From an uncultured Clostridia bacterium (GTDB taxonomy: Bacteria > Bacillota > Clostridia > Christensenellales > Borkfalkiaceae): a stretch of DNA of 53,634 nucleotides. Of this stretch, positions 16,239 to 25,969 are shown one piece after another. The position numbers and the translations under genes are program-made. Positions within the stretch are counted from its first letter, which is position 1. Each line of letters begins with the position of its first letter. Where the stretch lies: the NCBI GenBank assembly GCA_947630035.1, contig CANRFW010000002.1, positions 1 through 53,634 of the forward strand, read 5' to 3'. Below the pieces are notes generated by a model, which saw only the letters and a program-made list of their open reading frames with translations, searched no databases and was not told where the DNA came from.

Positions 16239-18194
16239 ATGGCAAAGAAATACTATATCACGACCCCCATTTACTACCCGAGCGGAAATTGGCATATCGG
16301 GCACTGTTACACGACGGTCATTTGCGACGCTCTCGCCCGCTTCCACAAACTCATGGGCGAGGAGGTCTTTTTCCTTACGGGGACGGACGAACACGGCCAG
16401 AAGGTGGAAAAAGAGGCGGCAAAGCGGGGGGTCTCCCCCAAAGAATTCGTCGACCCGCTCGTCTCCGAACTCAAGGACATGTGGCGGCTCCTCGATATCG
16501 GCTACAACCGCTTCATCCGCACGACGGATGAGGACCATGTGAAGGCAGTGCAGCATATCTATCAAAAGCTCTACGAGAGCGGGGATATCTACAAGGCGGA
16601 GTATAGCGGGTACTACTGCACGCCGTGCGAGGCGTTCTGGACGGAGGGCCAGCTGAAGGGGGGCAAGTGCCCCGACTGCGGGCGGGAAGTCACCCTCCAA
16701 AAGGAGGAGAGCTACTTCTTCCGCCTCTCCAAATACGCCCCCCGCATTCTGAAACTTTATGAGGACGCCCCCGAATTTTTACAGCCCAAGTCCCGCGTCA
16801 ACGAGATGGTGAATAACTTCCTGAAGGCGGGGCTCACCGATCTTTGCATCTCCCGCACGACGGTGAAGTGGGGGGTGCCCCTCCCCTTCGACCGAAAGCA
16901 CACCGCCTATGTGTGGATCGACGCCCTCTCCAATTATATTACGGCGCTCGGCTACGGCTCCGAAAACGACGGGCTGTACCGCAAATTCTGGCCCGCCGAC
17001 CTCCACATGGTGGGCAAAGAGATCGTGCGCTTCCACGCCATCATCTGGCCCGCCATTTTAATGGCGCTCGGGGAGCCTGTTCCCAAACAGGTCTACGGGC
17101 ACGGGTGGCTGCTCATCGGCGGGGACAAACTCAGCAAGTCCAAAGAAAACGCCCGCCCCGAACTCACCGACCCCTACGAACTCGTCAAGCGCTACGGCGC
17201 GGATGCGGTGCGCTACTATCTCCTCCGCGAAATTCCCTTCGGCAGTGACGGGGAATTTACGACGGAGCGCTTCTTAAGCCGTATCAATGCCGACCTTGCG
17301 AACGATCTCGGGAACCTCGTCTCCCGCACGGCGGCGATGATCGTGCAGTACTTCGGCGCCCTTCCCGCACGCGGAGAGGAGGAGGGGACGGACGGCGAGC
17401 TTATCTCCCTTGCGGAGGGGACGTATGCAAAGGTGAAGTCCGCCATGGACAGGCTCAACGCGCCCGAAGCGCTCGAGGCGATCTTTGCCCTCGTCGGGCG
17501 GGCGAACAAGTATATCGACGAGACGACCCCTTGGCTTCTCGCGCGCGACCCCTCCCAAAAGGCGCGGCTGGGTGCCGTTTTATACAACCTTGCCGAGGTG
17601 TGCCGCATTGCGGCGATCCTCCTAAAGCCCTTCCTCACCAAGGCGCCCGCGCTCATTTTGAAGAGCTTTTCGTGTGACGGGGGCGCGGGGTTCGAAGCGC
17701 TCCCGTTCGGCGCCCTCCGCGAGGGGGCCGAGGTCGTGAAGCTCCCGCCCCTCTTCCCCCGCATCGACGTCAAAAAGGAACTTGCGGAGGTGGAGAAACT
17801 CGTGCGCTCCCGCACCCCTGCCCCGAAGGAAACGCCCTCCGTTTCCTCTGCTGCCGCCCCGCACGCAAGCGCTCCCATCACCATCGACGACTTCTTCAAA
17901 GTGGAGCTGAAAGTGGGGGAGATCGTCGCCTGCGAGCGGGTCCCCAAGGCGAAAAAACTCCTGCACGAGACGGTGAAGATCGGGGATGAGACCCGCTCCG
18001 TCGTCTCGGGCATCGCGCAGTACTATGCGCCCGAGGAGCTGATCGGCAAGAAAGTCGTCGTCGTCACAAACCTGAAGCCCGTCACCCTCTGCGGCGTCCT
18101 CTCGGAGGGGATGATCCTCTGCGCGGACGACGGCAAGTCCCTCTCCATCGTCTCCCCCGAAAGGGATACGGAGAGCGGGGCGACCGTGCGATGA
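16239..18194 (+). CDS. metG: Methionyl-tRNA synthetase with C-terminal tRNA-binding domain
   Basis: YYITTPIYYPSGNWHIGHCYTTV, KLSKSKEN motif, C-terminal DFFKVELKVGEIVACERVPKAKKLL. Confidence 0.97.
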   Translation: MAKKYYITTPIYYPSGNWHIGHCYTTVICDALARFHKLMGEEVFFLTGTDEHGQKVEKEAAKRGVSPKEFVDPLVSELKDMWRLLDIGYNRFIRTTDEDHVKAVQHIYQKLYESGDIYKAEYSGYYCTPCEAFWTEGQLKGGKCPDCGREVTLQKEESYFFRLSKYAPRILKLYEDAPEFLQPKSRVNEMVNNFLKAGLTDLCISRTTVKWGVPLPFDRKHTAYVWIDALSNYITALGYGSENDGLYRKFWPADLHMVGKEIVRFHAIIWPAILMALGEPVPKQVYGHGWLLIGGDKLSKSKENARPELTDPYELVKRYGADAVRYYLLREIPFGSDGEFTTERFLSRINADLANDLGNLVSRTAAMIVQYFGALPARGEEEGTDGELISLAEGTYAKVKSAMDRLNAPEALEAIFALVGRANKYIDETTPWLLARDPSQKARLGAVLYNLAEVCRIAAILLKPFLTKAPALILKSFSCDGGAGFEALPFGALREGAEVVKLPPLFPRIDVKKELAEVEKLVRSRTPAPKETPSVSSAAAPHASAPITIDDFFKVELKVGEIVACERVPKAKKLLHETVKIGDETRSVVSGIAQYYAPEELIGKKVVVVTNLKPVTLCGVLSEGMILCADDGKSLSIVSPERDTESGATVR

Positions 18195-18937
18195 TCGACG
18201 TTCACGCCCATTTTGCGGGGGAGGGGTACGATTTTCCCGCCGAATGGGAGAAAATTTCGGCGGCGGGGGTCGATACCGTCCTCCTCGCCGCGGACACTTT
18301 GGAACACGCCGCATGGCACGCGGAGTTCGCGAAGACGCATGCGGGGTGCTATTTTACCGTCGGCATCCACCCCGAATTTGCGGGGGACTCCTTCGATGAG
18401 ACGGTCTTCCGTGCCCTTGCCGCCCGAAAGGAGTGCGCGGCGGTGGGGGAGATCGGGCTTGACTACCACTACGGCGCAGAGACAAAAGAGGCGCAGCTCG
18501 CCCTCTTCGAGCGGCAGCTCGCCCTCGCGGAGGAGCTTGCCCTTCCCGTGCAGGTCCACTCCCGCGACGCCTGTGCGGACACCCTCGCCCTTCTCCGTGC
18601 GCACACGCCCTCCCGCGGGTTTTTGATGCACTGCTATTCGTACGGCGCGGAGAATCTCAACGCCTTTCTCGACCTCGGCGCCTATGTTTCCTTCGGCGGC
18701 GTGGTGTGTTTCAAGAACGCGCGGCGGGCGGTTGAGGCGGCGGAGGCGTGCCCCGCAGACCGCATCCTCACCGAGACGGACAGTCCCTATTTATCCCCCT
18801 TCCGCGGAGAGAAGAACACCCCCGCGAATATCCCCGTCATCCTCAAAAAATTGGCGGAGATAAAGGGCGTCTCCTTGGGCGAAATGGAGGAGCATGTGCG
18901 CGAAAACGCCCTCGCCCTCTTCCCGAAACTCGTATGA
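18191..18937 (+). CDS. tatD: TatD family metallo-hydrolase
   Basis: MIDVHAHFAG, VGEIGLDYHY, VQVHSRDA, LTETDSPYLSP. Confidence 0.95.
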   Translation: MIDVHAHFAGEGYDFPAEWEKISAAGVDTVLLAADTLEHAAWHAEFAKTHAGCYFTVGIHPEFAGDSFDETVFRALAARKECAAVGEIGLDYHYGAETKEAQLALFERQLALAEELALPVQVHSRDACADTLALLRAHTPSRGFLMHCYSYGAENLNAFLDLGAYVSFGGVVCFKNARRAVEAAEACPADRILTETDSPYLSPFRGEKNTPANIPVILKKLAEIKGVSLGEMEEHVRENALALFPKLV

Positions 18938-19524
18938 AAGATACCTATACCTATCAGATCGGAGAAAACCTCTATCTCAATCTCACCAACCGCTGTACCA
19001 ACCGCTGCACCTTTTGCGTCAGAGGCAAGGAGACCTATGAGGGGTACGCCCTTTGGCTGAAGGGGGCGGAGCCGACCGTTTCGCAGGTAGAGGCGGAGAT
19101 CGGCGATCCCGCAAGATATCGCGAGATCGTCTTCTGCGGTTACGGCGAACCCACCGAACGGCTTCATGATATGCTGGAAATTTGCGATTACGTACACGCC
19201 CGCGGCGGGAGGACGAGGCTCAACACCAACGGGCACGGGTCCCTCCTTGCGGGGCGGAACATTGCGCCCGAACTCTTCGGAAAGCTCGACGGGGTGAACG
19301 TCTCCCTGAACGCGCCCGAAGAGGCGGAATACGTCAAACTCTGCCGCCCGCAGATCGCGGGGGCATTCGGGGGGATGCTGCAATTCGCGCGGGACTTGAA
19401 GGCGGCGGGGGTGAACGCGTGGTTCTCCGTCGTAGACTGCATCGGCGGGGAGAAAGTGGAGAAGTGCCGCGCCCTCGCGAGGGAAGCGGGTCTCCCCCTC
19501 AAAGTGCGGCCGATGATAGACTGA
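18934..19524 (+). CDS. TatD-associated radical SAM protein
   Basis: LNLTNRCTNRCTFCVRGK; ATGA overlap with tatD. Confidence 0.92.
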   Translation: MKDTYTYQIGENLYLNLTNRCTNRCTFCVRGKETYEGYALWLKGAEPTVSQVEAEIGDPARYREIVFCGYGEPTERLHDMLEICDYVHARGGRTRLNTNGHGSLLAGRNIAPELFGKLDGVNVSLNAPEEAEYVKLCRPQIAGAFGGMLQFARDLKAAGVNAWFSVVDCIGGEKVEKCRALAREAGLPLKVRPMID

Positions 19525-19635
19525 AAAGTCGGAGAGCCGGGAAAACTCGCGCTCTCCCGACTCTCTTGTTCTTTTGTCGCAAGGCTTCCCTTGCAATCAC
19601 AGTATGGGCGGAAAATCCGCCCCCATGTATGGAAA

Positions 19636-20469
19636 ATGATGGAAACACTCGGCGAAACGCTCGCAAAACACGGGTTTTGGTTCAAGAAAAAATACGGGCA
19701 GAATTTCCTCTCGGACGGGAACTTGCTCGACGCCATCGTGCGCGACGCGGGGGTGGACGAAGGGGCCACCGTTCTCGAGATCGGCGCGGGGGCGGGCGCG
19801 CTCACGCGGGCTATCTCGCGGCGGGCGAAGCGGGTCGTCGCCTATGAGATAGACCCCACTCTCCGCCCTGTCCTCGCGGAGACCCTCTCGGGGTGCGAGA
19901 ACGCCGAGGTCGTCTTCCGCGATTTCATGCGGGAGGACCTGCCCGTCCTTGAGGAGGAACTCGGGGAGTACCTCGTCGTCGCCAATCTTCCCTACTATGT
20001 CACGACCCCCGTCGTCCTCCGCTTTTTGGAGGAGGCAAAAAAGTGCCGCGGCGTCACGGTGATGGTGCAGGAAGAGGTCGCCCTGCGCTTCTGCGCCAAG
20101 GAAAATACCCCCGATTACGGCGCGATCACGGCGGCGATCGCCCTCAAGGGGAGGGCGCGCATCACGCGGAGAGTGCCGCGGACGGCGTTCACCCCCCGCC
20201 CCAATGTGGACTCGGCGGTCGTCGCGATCGAGTTTTGCGGCGGCGTTGCCGTAAAGAGCGAAAAAATGTACCGCGAGACGGTGCGCGCCGCCTTTTCGAG
20301 CCGCCGTAAGACCCTTGAAAACAACCTGATCGGCGGATTTTCCCTCTCCCGCGAGGAGGCAAAAACGCTCCTGCATGCCGCAGACATTCCCGAAGGGGCC
20401 CGCGGGGAGACCCTCTCTCCCGCCGACTTCGCACGGCTTGCCGACCTCCTTTCCGAAAGGACGAGATAG
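19636..20469 (+). CDS. rsmA: 16S rRNA (A1518/A1519-N6)-dimethyltransferase
   Basis: KKYGQNFLSDGNLLDAIV, VLEIGAGAGALTRAI, VVANLPYYVTTPVV. Confidence 0.96.
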   Translation: MMETLGETLAKHGFWFKKKYGQNFLSDGNLLDAIVRDAGVDEGATVLEIGAGAGALTRAISRRAKRVVAYEIDPTLRPVLAETLSGCENAEVVFRDFMREDLPVLEEELGEYLVVANLPYYVTTPVVLRFLEEAKKCRGVTVMVQEEVALRFCAKENTPDYGAITAAIALKGRARITRRVPRTAFTPRPNVDSAVVAIEFCGGVAVKSEKMYRETVRAAFSSRRKTLENNLIGGFSLSREEAKTLLHAADIPEGARGETLSPADFARLADLLSERTR

Positions 20470-20485
20470 TTTATTCACAAAGAAA

Positions 20486-20515
20486 ACTTTTGCCCGCCTC
20501 GCGGGCTTTTTTTAC
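20486..20515 (+). terminator. Intrinsic terminator after rsmA
   Basis: GCCCGC-ctc-GCGGGCTTTTTTT. Confidence 0.85.
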
Positions 20516-20528
20516 GCCCAAGTTCGGG

Positions 20529-20667
20529 GGAATGGAGAATGGGGAATTGAGAATGGAGAATGGGGAATGAAAAGTGAAGGCGGGGTTGCGCGCCGCCTTG
20601 CTATTTTATTCTCGGCTCCCCCTTCGAGGGGGAGCTGTCACGCCACGCATGGCGTGACTGAGGGGGT
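20529..20667. repeat. Simple gaatgg-type tract followed by a double-hairpin repeat
   Basis: ggagaatggggaattgagaatggagaatggggaatg; GCTCCCCCTTCGAGGGGGAGC and GTCACGCCACGCATGGCGTGAC. Confidence 0.8.
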
Positions 20668-20698
20668 GTTATAAACAAGGCGCGGGGCGGCGGGCCCT

Positions 20699-21577
20699 TC
20701 ATAAAACCCTTCTTCCCCCGAGGAAATATCCCCAGCGCTTGGCGGAGATCGGCTCGATCTTGGCGTAGTCGGAGGCGGTGTGGAGGATATAGTTGTCCCC
20801 GAGGTACAGCCCCACGTGTCCCACCCGCTCGATGCCCGCATTGTGTTCCCGCGCGGCGTTCGTAAAAAAGAGGAGGTCCCCCCGCACAAGCTCGCTTTTT
20901 TCCACCCCATGTCCCTGTTTTACCTGAACACGGGTGGTTACGCCGAGGAGGACGTCCGCCCCGCGGAAAAAGAGATACTGCATGAGGGAGGAACAGTCGA
21001 ACCGCTCCTCCGAGAATCCCTTGAGGGGGAGGCCCGTCCCGTCGTGGAAGCGGACCGCGCCGTACACATAGGGGACGCCGAGCAGGCGGCACCCCTCCGC
21101 GATCACCCGCTCCGTCCTCTCGTCCGCCCGCCCGAGAAAGAAGGGTTCGGTGTACCTCCCGTCTGCACTCACGAAGGCGGTCTTCCCGCGGTAGGAGGTC
21201 GTATACCAGCTCCCCGACTTCTCTCCGCGGGGGAGGAGGACCCCCTTTTCCGCGGCGCCGAGTACGGGAAACTCCGTCCCCGCACCCGCTCTCACGCGCA
21301 GCCCGTCCGCCAATACGCGCACATACTCCGTCCGCGCGGGGGTTTTCCCGGGGACGGGGTCCTCCTCATCCTCGGGGACTTCTTCCTTTTCGGGGTCCTC
21401 CTCATCCTCGGGGACTTCTTCCTTTTCGGGGCCTTCCTCATTCCCGGGATATTCCTCATTCTCGGGGGGAACCGCGGCCTCATAGCGGGGCGGGGCGGGC
21501 GGCACAGGCTTTTCGCATGCCGCAAGGGGGAGGGCGGCGAGCGCCGCAAGCACAAAGAGAAGGGCAAGTTTTTTCAT
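20699..21577 (-). CDS. SH3 + NlpC/P60 lipoprotein (cell-wall peptidase)
   Basis: Lipobox ALPLAAC; SH3-like ADGLRVRAGAGTEFPVLG; catalytic RFDCSSLMQYLF, GHVGLYLGDNYILHT. Confidence 0.9.
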   Translation of the reverse strand: MKKLALLFVLAALAALPLAACEKPVPPAPPRYEAAVPPENEEYPGNEEGPEKEEVPEDEEDPEKEEVPEDEEDPVPGKTPARTEYVRVLADGLRVRAGAGTEFPVLGAAEKGVLLPRGEKSGSWYTTSYRGKTAFVSADGRYTEPFFLGRADERTERVIAEGCRLLGVPYVYGAVRFHDGTGLPLKGFSEERFDCSSLMQYLFFRGADVLLGVTTRVQVKQGHGVEKSELVRGDLLFFTNAAREHNAGIERVGHVGLYLGDNYILHTASDYAKIEPISAKRWGYFLGGRRVL

Positions 21578-21737
21578 AACGCGTCCTCCTTATCATAAAG
21601 GTAAGGCAGTATAACACGGGCGGCGTGACAAAATCAAGAAAATCATGCAGGCGGATTTTTGGGAAAGGAGGGAGAAATTTCTTCCGAAGCCCTTGAAAAT
21701 GCCCGAAAACGCGCTATAATGGAAGAGGAGGCAAACT

Positions 21738-22619
21738 ATGGTATTCGAGAGTTTCGACGGGAAGAAGATCTATGTGCATGAGTGGACGGAGGTCGAAAAC
21801 CCCAAGGGGGTGGTGCAGATCGTCCACGGCATGACCGAACACGGCGGCAGATACGAGGGCTTCGCGCGGTATCTCAACGAGCGGGGGTACGTTGTCGTCG
21901 CCGACGACCACCGCGGGCACGGCAACACCGATCCCGAGACCCTCGGCTGGTGCGCGGGGGACATGTTCACGGACACCGTGCGGGACGAGGCGGAGATCGC
22001 CAAGGCATGCCGCGCCAAGTATCCCGGGCTGAAGCTCTTCCTCTTCGGGTTCTCCTACGGGTCCTTTTTGACGCAGAGCTTCCTTTCGAAGTACCCCGAC
22101 CTCATCGACGGCGCGGTCGTCGCGGGGAGCAACCATAAAAAGGATTTCGAGGTGTACCTCGGCTCCGTCGTCTCCCGTCTCAAGGGGGAGAAGAAGCCCG
22201 CGAAACTCATCGAGAAGCTCTCCTTCGGCGCCTACGCCAAGAAGTTCGAAGACAGGCAGTGGCTCTCCGCCGACGCCGAGAACAACGCCGCCTATGCGCA
22301 CGACCCTTTCTGCGGGTTCACCTGCTCCAACCGTTTTTACCGTGATTTCTTCAAGGGGCTGAAATCGCTGTACACGAAGAAGTACATTGCGGGACTGAAA
22401 AAGGATATGCCCGTTCTCCTCGTCTCGGGGCAGAACGATCCCGTCGGCGAGATGGGGAAGGGGGTGAAGAGGCTCTACCGCTTCTACACCGAGAAGGCGG
22501 GGATGAAGAATGTCTCTCTCGTTCTCTTCGAAGGCTCCCGCCACGAGTTCCTGAACGAGAAGGAGGGGAGGGAACAAAAACGCGGCGCCGTTCTCGGATT
22601 TTTCGAGAAAAACGCATAA
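21738..22619 (+). CDS. Alpha/beta hydrolase (monoacylglycerol lipase / lysophospholipase-like)
   Basis: VQIVHGMTEHGGRYEGFARYLNERGYVVVADDHRGHG; LFGFSYGSF. Confidence 0.92.
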   Translation: MVFESFDGKKIYVHEWTEVENPKGVVQIVHGMTEHGGRYEGFARYLNERGYVVVADDHRGHGNTDPETLGWCAGDMFTDTVRDEAEIAKACRAKYPGLKLFLFGFSYGSFLTQSFLSKYPDLIDGAVVAGSNHKKDFEVYLGSVVSRLKGEKKPAKLIEKLSFGAYAKKFEDRQWLSADAENNAAYAHDPFCGFTCSNRFYRDFFKGLKSLYTKKYIAGLKKDMPVLLVSGQNDPVGEMGKGVKRLYRFYTEKAGMKNVSLVLFEGSRHEFLNEKEGREQKRGAVLGFFEKNA

Positions 22620-22652
22620 CGGGTGCGGGAAAACCGCATTTGGGTTGAACGG

Positions 22653-22690
22653 AACGCGGAGGAGCGGTGTTCTCTTCCGCGTTTTTATTT
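22653..22690 (+). terminator. Intrinsic terminator
   Basis: AACGCGGA...TTCCGCGTTTTTATTTTT. Confidence 0.65.
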
Positions 22691-22713
22691 TTGCGGTTTG
22701 GGCGTGCGGGGCA

Positions 22714-22744
22714 CAAAAAAAGACCCGCCGCGGCGGGTCTTTCC
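22714..22744. terminator. Bidirectional intrinsic terminator
   Basis: aaaaaaagacccgccgcggcgggtcttt. Confidence 0.8.
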
Positions 22745-22751
22745 GTAACGC

Positions 22752-23372
22752 TTAACGGATGAAATTGGTGTGGATCTTCTTCTCCGCCGCGGGGAGGGGT
22801 ACGCCCGCCTCCCTGCCTGCGGCGATGCTCTTCAGAAGCCACGCGGCATTCTTTGCGAGGGTGCGCATGGTCTGCAGGCCCTCCTCGTCCCGCATCACTT
22901 CCTCGGGGGTGTTCCCGTGGACCTGGTTCCAATATTGGGAGGAGACGACGGGCATGCTGTTCATCATGAAGTATTTATTGAGTCTGTCGAAGGAAGCGGA
23001 GGCCCCGCCCCGTCTGCAGCTCACGACGGCGGCGCCGAGCTTGCCCGCCATCTTCCCGCCGCAGAAGTAGAAGAGCCTGTCGCAAAAGGCGCAAATTTGC
23101 CCGCTCGGGCCGGAGTAGTAGACGGGGGAGCCGAGGAAGATCCCGTCGTATTCGCCGATACGGGCGGCGACTTCGTTGACCTTGTCCGAAAAGACGCACG
23201 CCCCCGTCTCCCTGCACTTCCCGCAGGCGATGCACCCCGCCACGGGCTTTGCGCCGAGCCACAAAATTTCCCCCTCCACGCCCTCTTTTTCGAGGGTCTT
23301 TTTGATTTCGGTGAGGGCGGTGTAGGTACAGCCCTTCTCGCGGGGGCTGCCGTTCACAAGTAAAATTTTCAT
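22752..23372 (-). CDS. Flavodoxin-family protein (NADPH-dependent FMN reductase / iron-sulfur flavoprotein-like)
   Basis: MKILLVNGSPREKGCTYTALTEIKKTL; CIACGKCRETGACVF; DGIFLGSPVYY. Confidence 0.9.
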   Translation of the reverse strand: MKILLVNGSPREKGCTYTALTEIKKTLEKEGVEGEILWLGAKPVAGCIACGKCRETGACVFSDKVNEVAARIGEYDGIFLGSPVYYSGPSGQICAFCDRLFYFCGGKMAGKLGAAVVSCRRGGASASFDRLNKYFMMNSMPVVSSQYWNQVHGNTPEEVMRDEEGLQTMRTLAKNAAWLLKSIAAGREAGVPLPAAEKKIHTNFIR

Positions 23373-23395
23373 TTGATTCCTCCCTATGGTTACGG

Positions 23396-24265
23396 TTACG
23401 CCCGAGGCGCGCCGCTCTCTTTTTCCGTCTCATGGAAGTAGCGGAGGTACGCCTTGCGGCAATACCGCCCGACCTCCTCGTCCTTTGCCGGCTCTCCTTC
23501 GAGGGGGTACGCCCCGTTGACCCGCCAGCCGTTGAGGAGGGAGATGCGCACCGCGTCCTCGGGGCAGGAGAAGGCGCACGCCATGCAGGCGACGCACTTC
23601 CCGCCGAACACGGGCTTCCCGTTTTTAATCGCGATATTCCCCTGCGGGCAGACCTTGGCGCACTTGCCGCAGCCCACGCAGGACTTTGCCGCCTTGAACG
23701 TCCGCCCCACGATGGGCATTGCCGTATGCTCGATGCGGAGGACAAAGGCGACCATGCGCTTGAAGGGGTTCACCTTCACTTTTTTTTCTTCAAACGCGGA
23801 CATGGTGCCCACTGTTTCGTCCATGCGGAGCTTCGCATCCCGCCACATGCGCACCGCCATGCCGTCCGAATGGCGGAAGATAATGTTGTAGGGCATCACA
23901 TAGTGGAACTCGCCGAGTATGCGGTAGCCCCGCTTTTTGAGAATGCGGCGGGGGGTGATGCCCGAAGCGTCGTTGAGGCCGAGAGGCTCCCCCGCAGTCC
24001 GCACCAGATAGGCGGGTTTCGGGGCTTTTTTGTCACCCATCGGCAGCTTTTTGAGAAATTTGAGTACGGAAGCGGGCGCGTTAAACGCATGCACGGGGTA
24101 GCCCACGACGATGAGATCGTATTCCTCGGGGGAGGGGGCGGTCTCGTCCGCGCGGATCATCGCAAGGTCCGCCTCATGCCCCAAGGCCTTCCAGCGGGCG
24201 ATGATTTCCTCGCACACCCTGCGGGTATTGCCCGTACCCGAAAACACGTAGAAGACGGCTCTCAC
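23396..24265 (-). CDS. Flavodoxin + 2x[4Fe-4S] EFR-type protein
   Basis: VRAVFYVFSGTGNTRRVCEEI; CVGCGKCAKVCPQGNI, CVACMACAFSCPEDAV; GTG start overlaps upstream stop. Confidence 0.9.
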   Translation of the reverse strand: MRAVFYVFSGTGNTRRVCEEIIARWKALGHEADLAMIRADETAPSPEEYDLIVVGYPVHAFNAPASVLKFLKKLPMGDKKAPKPAYLVRTAGEPLGLNDASGITPRRILKKRGYRILGEFHYVMPYNIIFRHSDGMAVRMWRDAKLRMDETVGTMSAFEEKKVKVNPFKRMVAFVLRIEHTAMPIVGRTFKAAKSCVGCGKCAKVCPQGNIAIKNGKPVFGGKCVACMACAFSCPEDAVRISLLNGWRVNGAYPLEGEPAKDEEVGRYCRKAYLRYFHETEKESGAPRA

Positions 24266-25788
24266 TTTCCGTCCTCCGCGAAGGGCTTGCCGTCCTTCTC
24301 GCCGTAGAGATAGTTCTCGCTCCCGGCGTGGGAATCGTACCACACCTGCGCAACGAAGGGGGAGTACTTCGCGATACGGTCGAACTGCCACGGCGCGGGC
24401 TGGCAGCAGAGGGGGCACCAATGCCCGCCGCGCAGCACCGTGTAGGGGCTTGCCTCGAACTCATGCCCCTCGTGACAGCGCCACAGCGCCTTTTTGTATA
24501 CGTCCTTTTCGGGAGCGGCGATAAACTCCCCGCCGCGGAACTTCGCCGCCGAGCGGTAGTCTTCTTCGTTCCAATCCTCCTGCGGCTTTGTCTCGTCGTA
24601 GCCGTGGTCGAGGAGAACGGCGTTCTCCGTCTTTCTCATATTATCGTAATCGCCGAAGTCGCCCTTTGCGATGAGTTTCACTTTGTCCCACGTCTTGGGG
24701 AGGGACTTTGCCGCCTCCATGGAACCGAACGTCGCGATGACCCGCGGCATGTCCCCGTTTTTCACCCAGCGGTAGGGGGAGTTGCGGTGGTTGCGGAGCC
24801 GCCTGAAGAGGAAGAGATCGATGAGTCCTTTCGGCACGATCTTCCCGAGTTTATAGAGCTTGTGTTGGCTCCCGATCCATTTCCAATATTCGTGTACGTC
24901 GTCCCGCTGATACCCGAAAAGCTCCTCGAGTTCGTCCGCATCCGCAAACCACAGTCCGTGGAAATTGCGGGTTGCCATCCAGTTCGGCTTGAAGAATTTT
25001 TCGGTGGAGCCGCCGATGATGGCGAACCCGTCCTTGAAGGTATCGTACCCCGTCTCGCGGCCCTTGAATCCCGCGCCGATGTTGTAGATCTTCTTCCAGA
25101 ACTGCGGAATTTCCCCCTTTGCCTCCCGCTCCAAAATGCGGCGGATGAGGTAGCCGCTGTCCCGCGAGGAGACCCACTCCAAGGGGGCATTGAGGGCGGT
25201 GTGGAACATGAGGCCGTCCGAAATGTTGTCGTGCATCATGTTGGGGTGGAGCATCGCCGTCTGGCGGAGGACGGTCCAGCAGTCGAGTTCGGCATCGAGA
25301 CAGTACCGTTCGCCGTAGAGCTTGTGCATGGCGTAGGTATCGAAGGGGCTTACGACGAGGGGATCACCCACCCGCCCGAAGGGGTGCTTCTCGTTGCGGT
25401 TGCCGTAGAGGGCGACGGTGGAGATATGGATATACTTGGGTTGGGGATTGCACGCCTTCACCGCGTCGACGAGGGCGGCGGCGCCGAATTTGTTGCACTC
25501 CTCGCTCGCACGGGGGCTTGCGTCCGACGCGGGCGGGATGACCGCCGCCATGTGGACGACGATATCCACTCCTTTAACGAGTTCGCGGCAGGCCTCTCTG
25601 TTTGCGAGCGACCCGCGCACGATCTGAATGCGGTTGCCGTATTTTTTCGCGAGCGATCTCGCGAGTTTGTTGTTCTTCTTTTTGGGGGAGAGCAGCACGC
25701 GGATGAACTCCGCGCAGTCGAGGGTGATGCTCTGTGCGAGAGCCTCCCTGCCCATGTTGCCGCTCACGCCCGTCATGGCGATCTTCAT
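24262..25788 (-). CDS. NAD-dependent epimerase/dehydratase with C-terminal zinc-ribbon
   Basis: MTGVSGNMGREAL N-terminus, YAMHKLYGERYC active-site pattern; C-terminal WRCHEGHEFEASPYTVLRGGHWCPLC. Confidence 0.88.
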   Translation of the reverse strand: MKIAMTGVSGNMGREALAQSITLDCAEFIRVLLSPKKKNNKLARSLAKKYGNRIQIVRGSLANREACRELVKGVDIVVHMAAVIPPASDASPRASEECNKFGAAALVDAVKACNPQPKYIHISTVALYGNRNEKHPFGRVGDPLVVSPFDTYAMHKLYGERYCLDAELDCWTVLRQTAMLHPNMMHDNISDGLMFHTALNAPLEWVSSRDSGYLIRRILEREAKGEIPQFWKKIYNIGAGFKGRETGYDTFKDGFAIIGGSTEKFFKPNWMATRNFHGLWFADADELEELFGYQRDDVHEYWKWIGSQHKLYKLGKIVPKGLIDLFLFRRLRNHRNSPYRWVKNGDMPRVIATFGSMEAAKSLPKTWDKVKLIAKGDFGDYDNMRKTENAVLLDHGYDETKPQEDWNEEDYRSAAKFRGGEFIAAPEKDVYKKALWRCHEGHEFEASPYTVLRGGHWCPLCCQPAPWQFDRIAKYSPFVAQVWYDSHAGSENYLYGEKDGKPFAEDGK

Positions 25789-25836
25789 CTGAATTTCTCC
25801 GAAAGGGTTTCGCGCGCATACGCACGCATTATTTTC

Positions 25837-25865
25837 ATTATAACGAACAAAGCGGGGCTTGTCAA
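25837..25865 (-). promoter_or_regulatory. Consensus sigma-A promoter of the epimerase operon
   Basis: On minus strand TTGACA-17-TATAAT. Confidence 0.85.
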
Positions 25866-25939
25866 CCGTGTAATGCTTTTCTATGACAAAAAAATGAGGA
25901 AATTCCTTGTTATGCTCCCTTTGCTTCCCTTCATAAATA

Positions 25940-25969
25940 CGTCACCCCTCGACTGCGCTCGGGGTGACG
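25940..25969. repeat. R2 30-bp palindromic element
   Basis: CGTCACCCCTCGACTGCGCTCGGGGTGACG; second copy 26078-26107 inverted. Confidence 0.92.

Noticed and set aside
20529-20578. gaatggggaattgagaatgg tract as a regulatory element
   Set aside because: Simple low-complexity repeat after a clear rsmA terminator; nothing specific to support function.
21361-21440. 36-bp duplication in the NlpC/P60 gene (PEKEEVPEDEED x2) as a phase-variable tract
   Set aside because: In-frame acidic linker duplication that does not change the reading frame; ordinary length variation.
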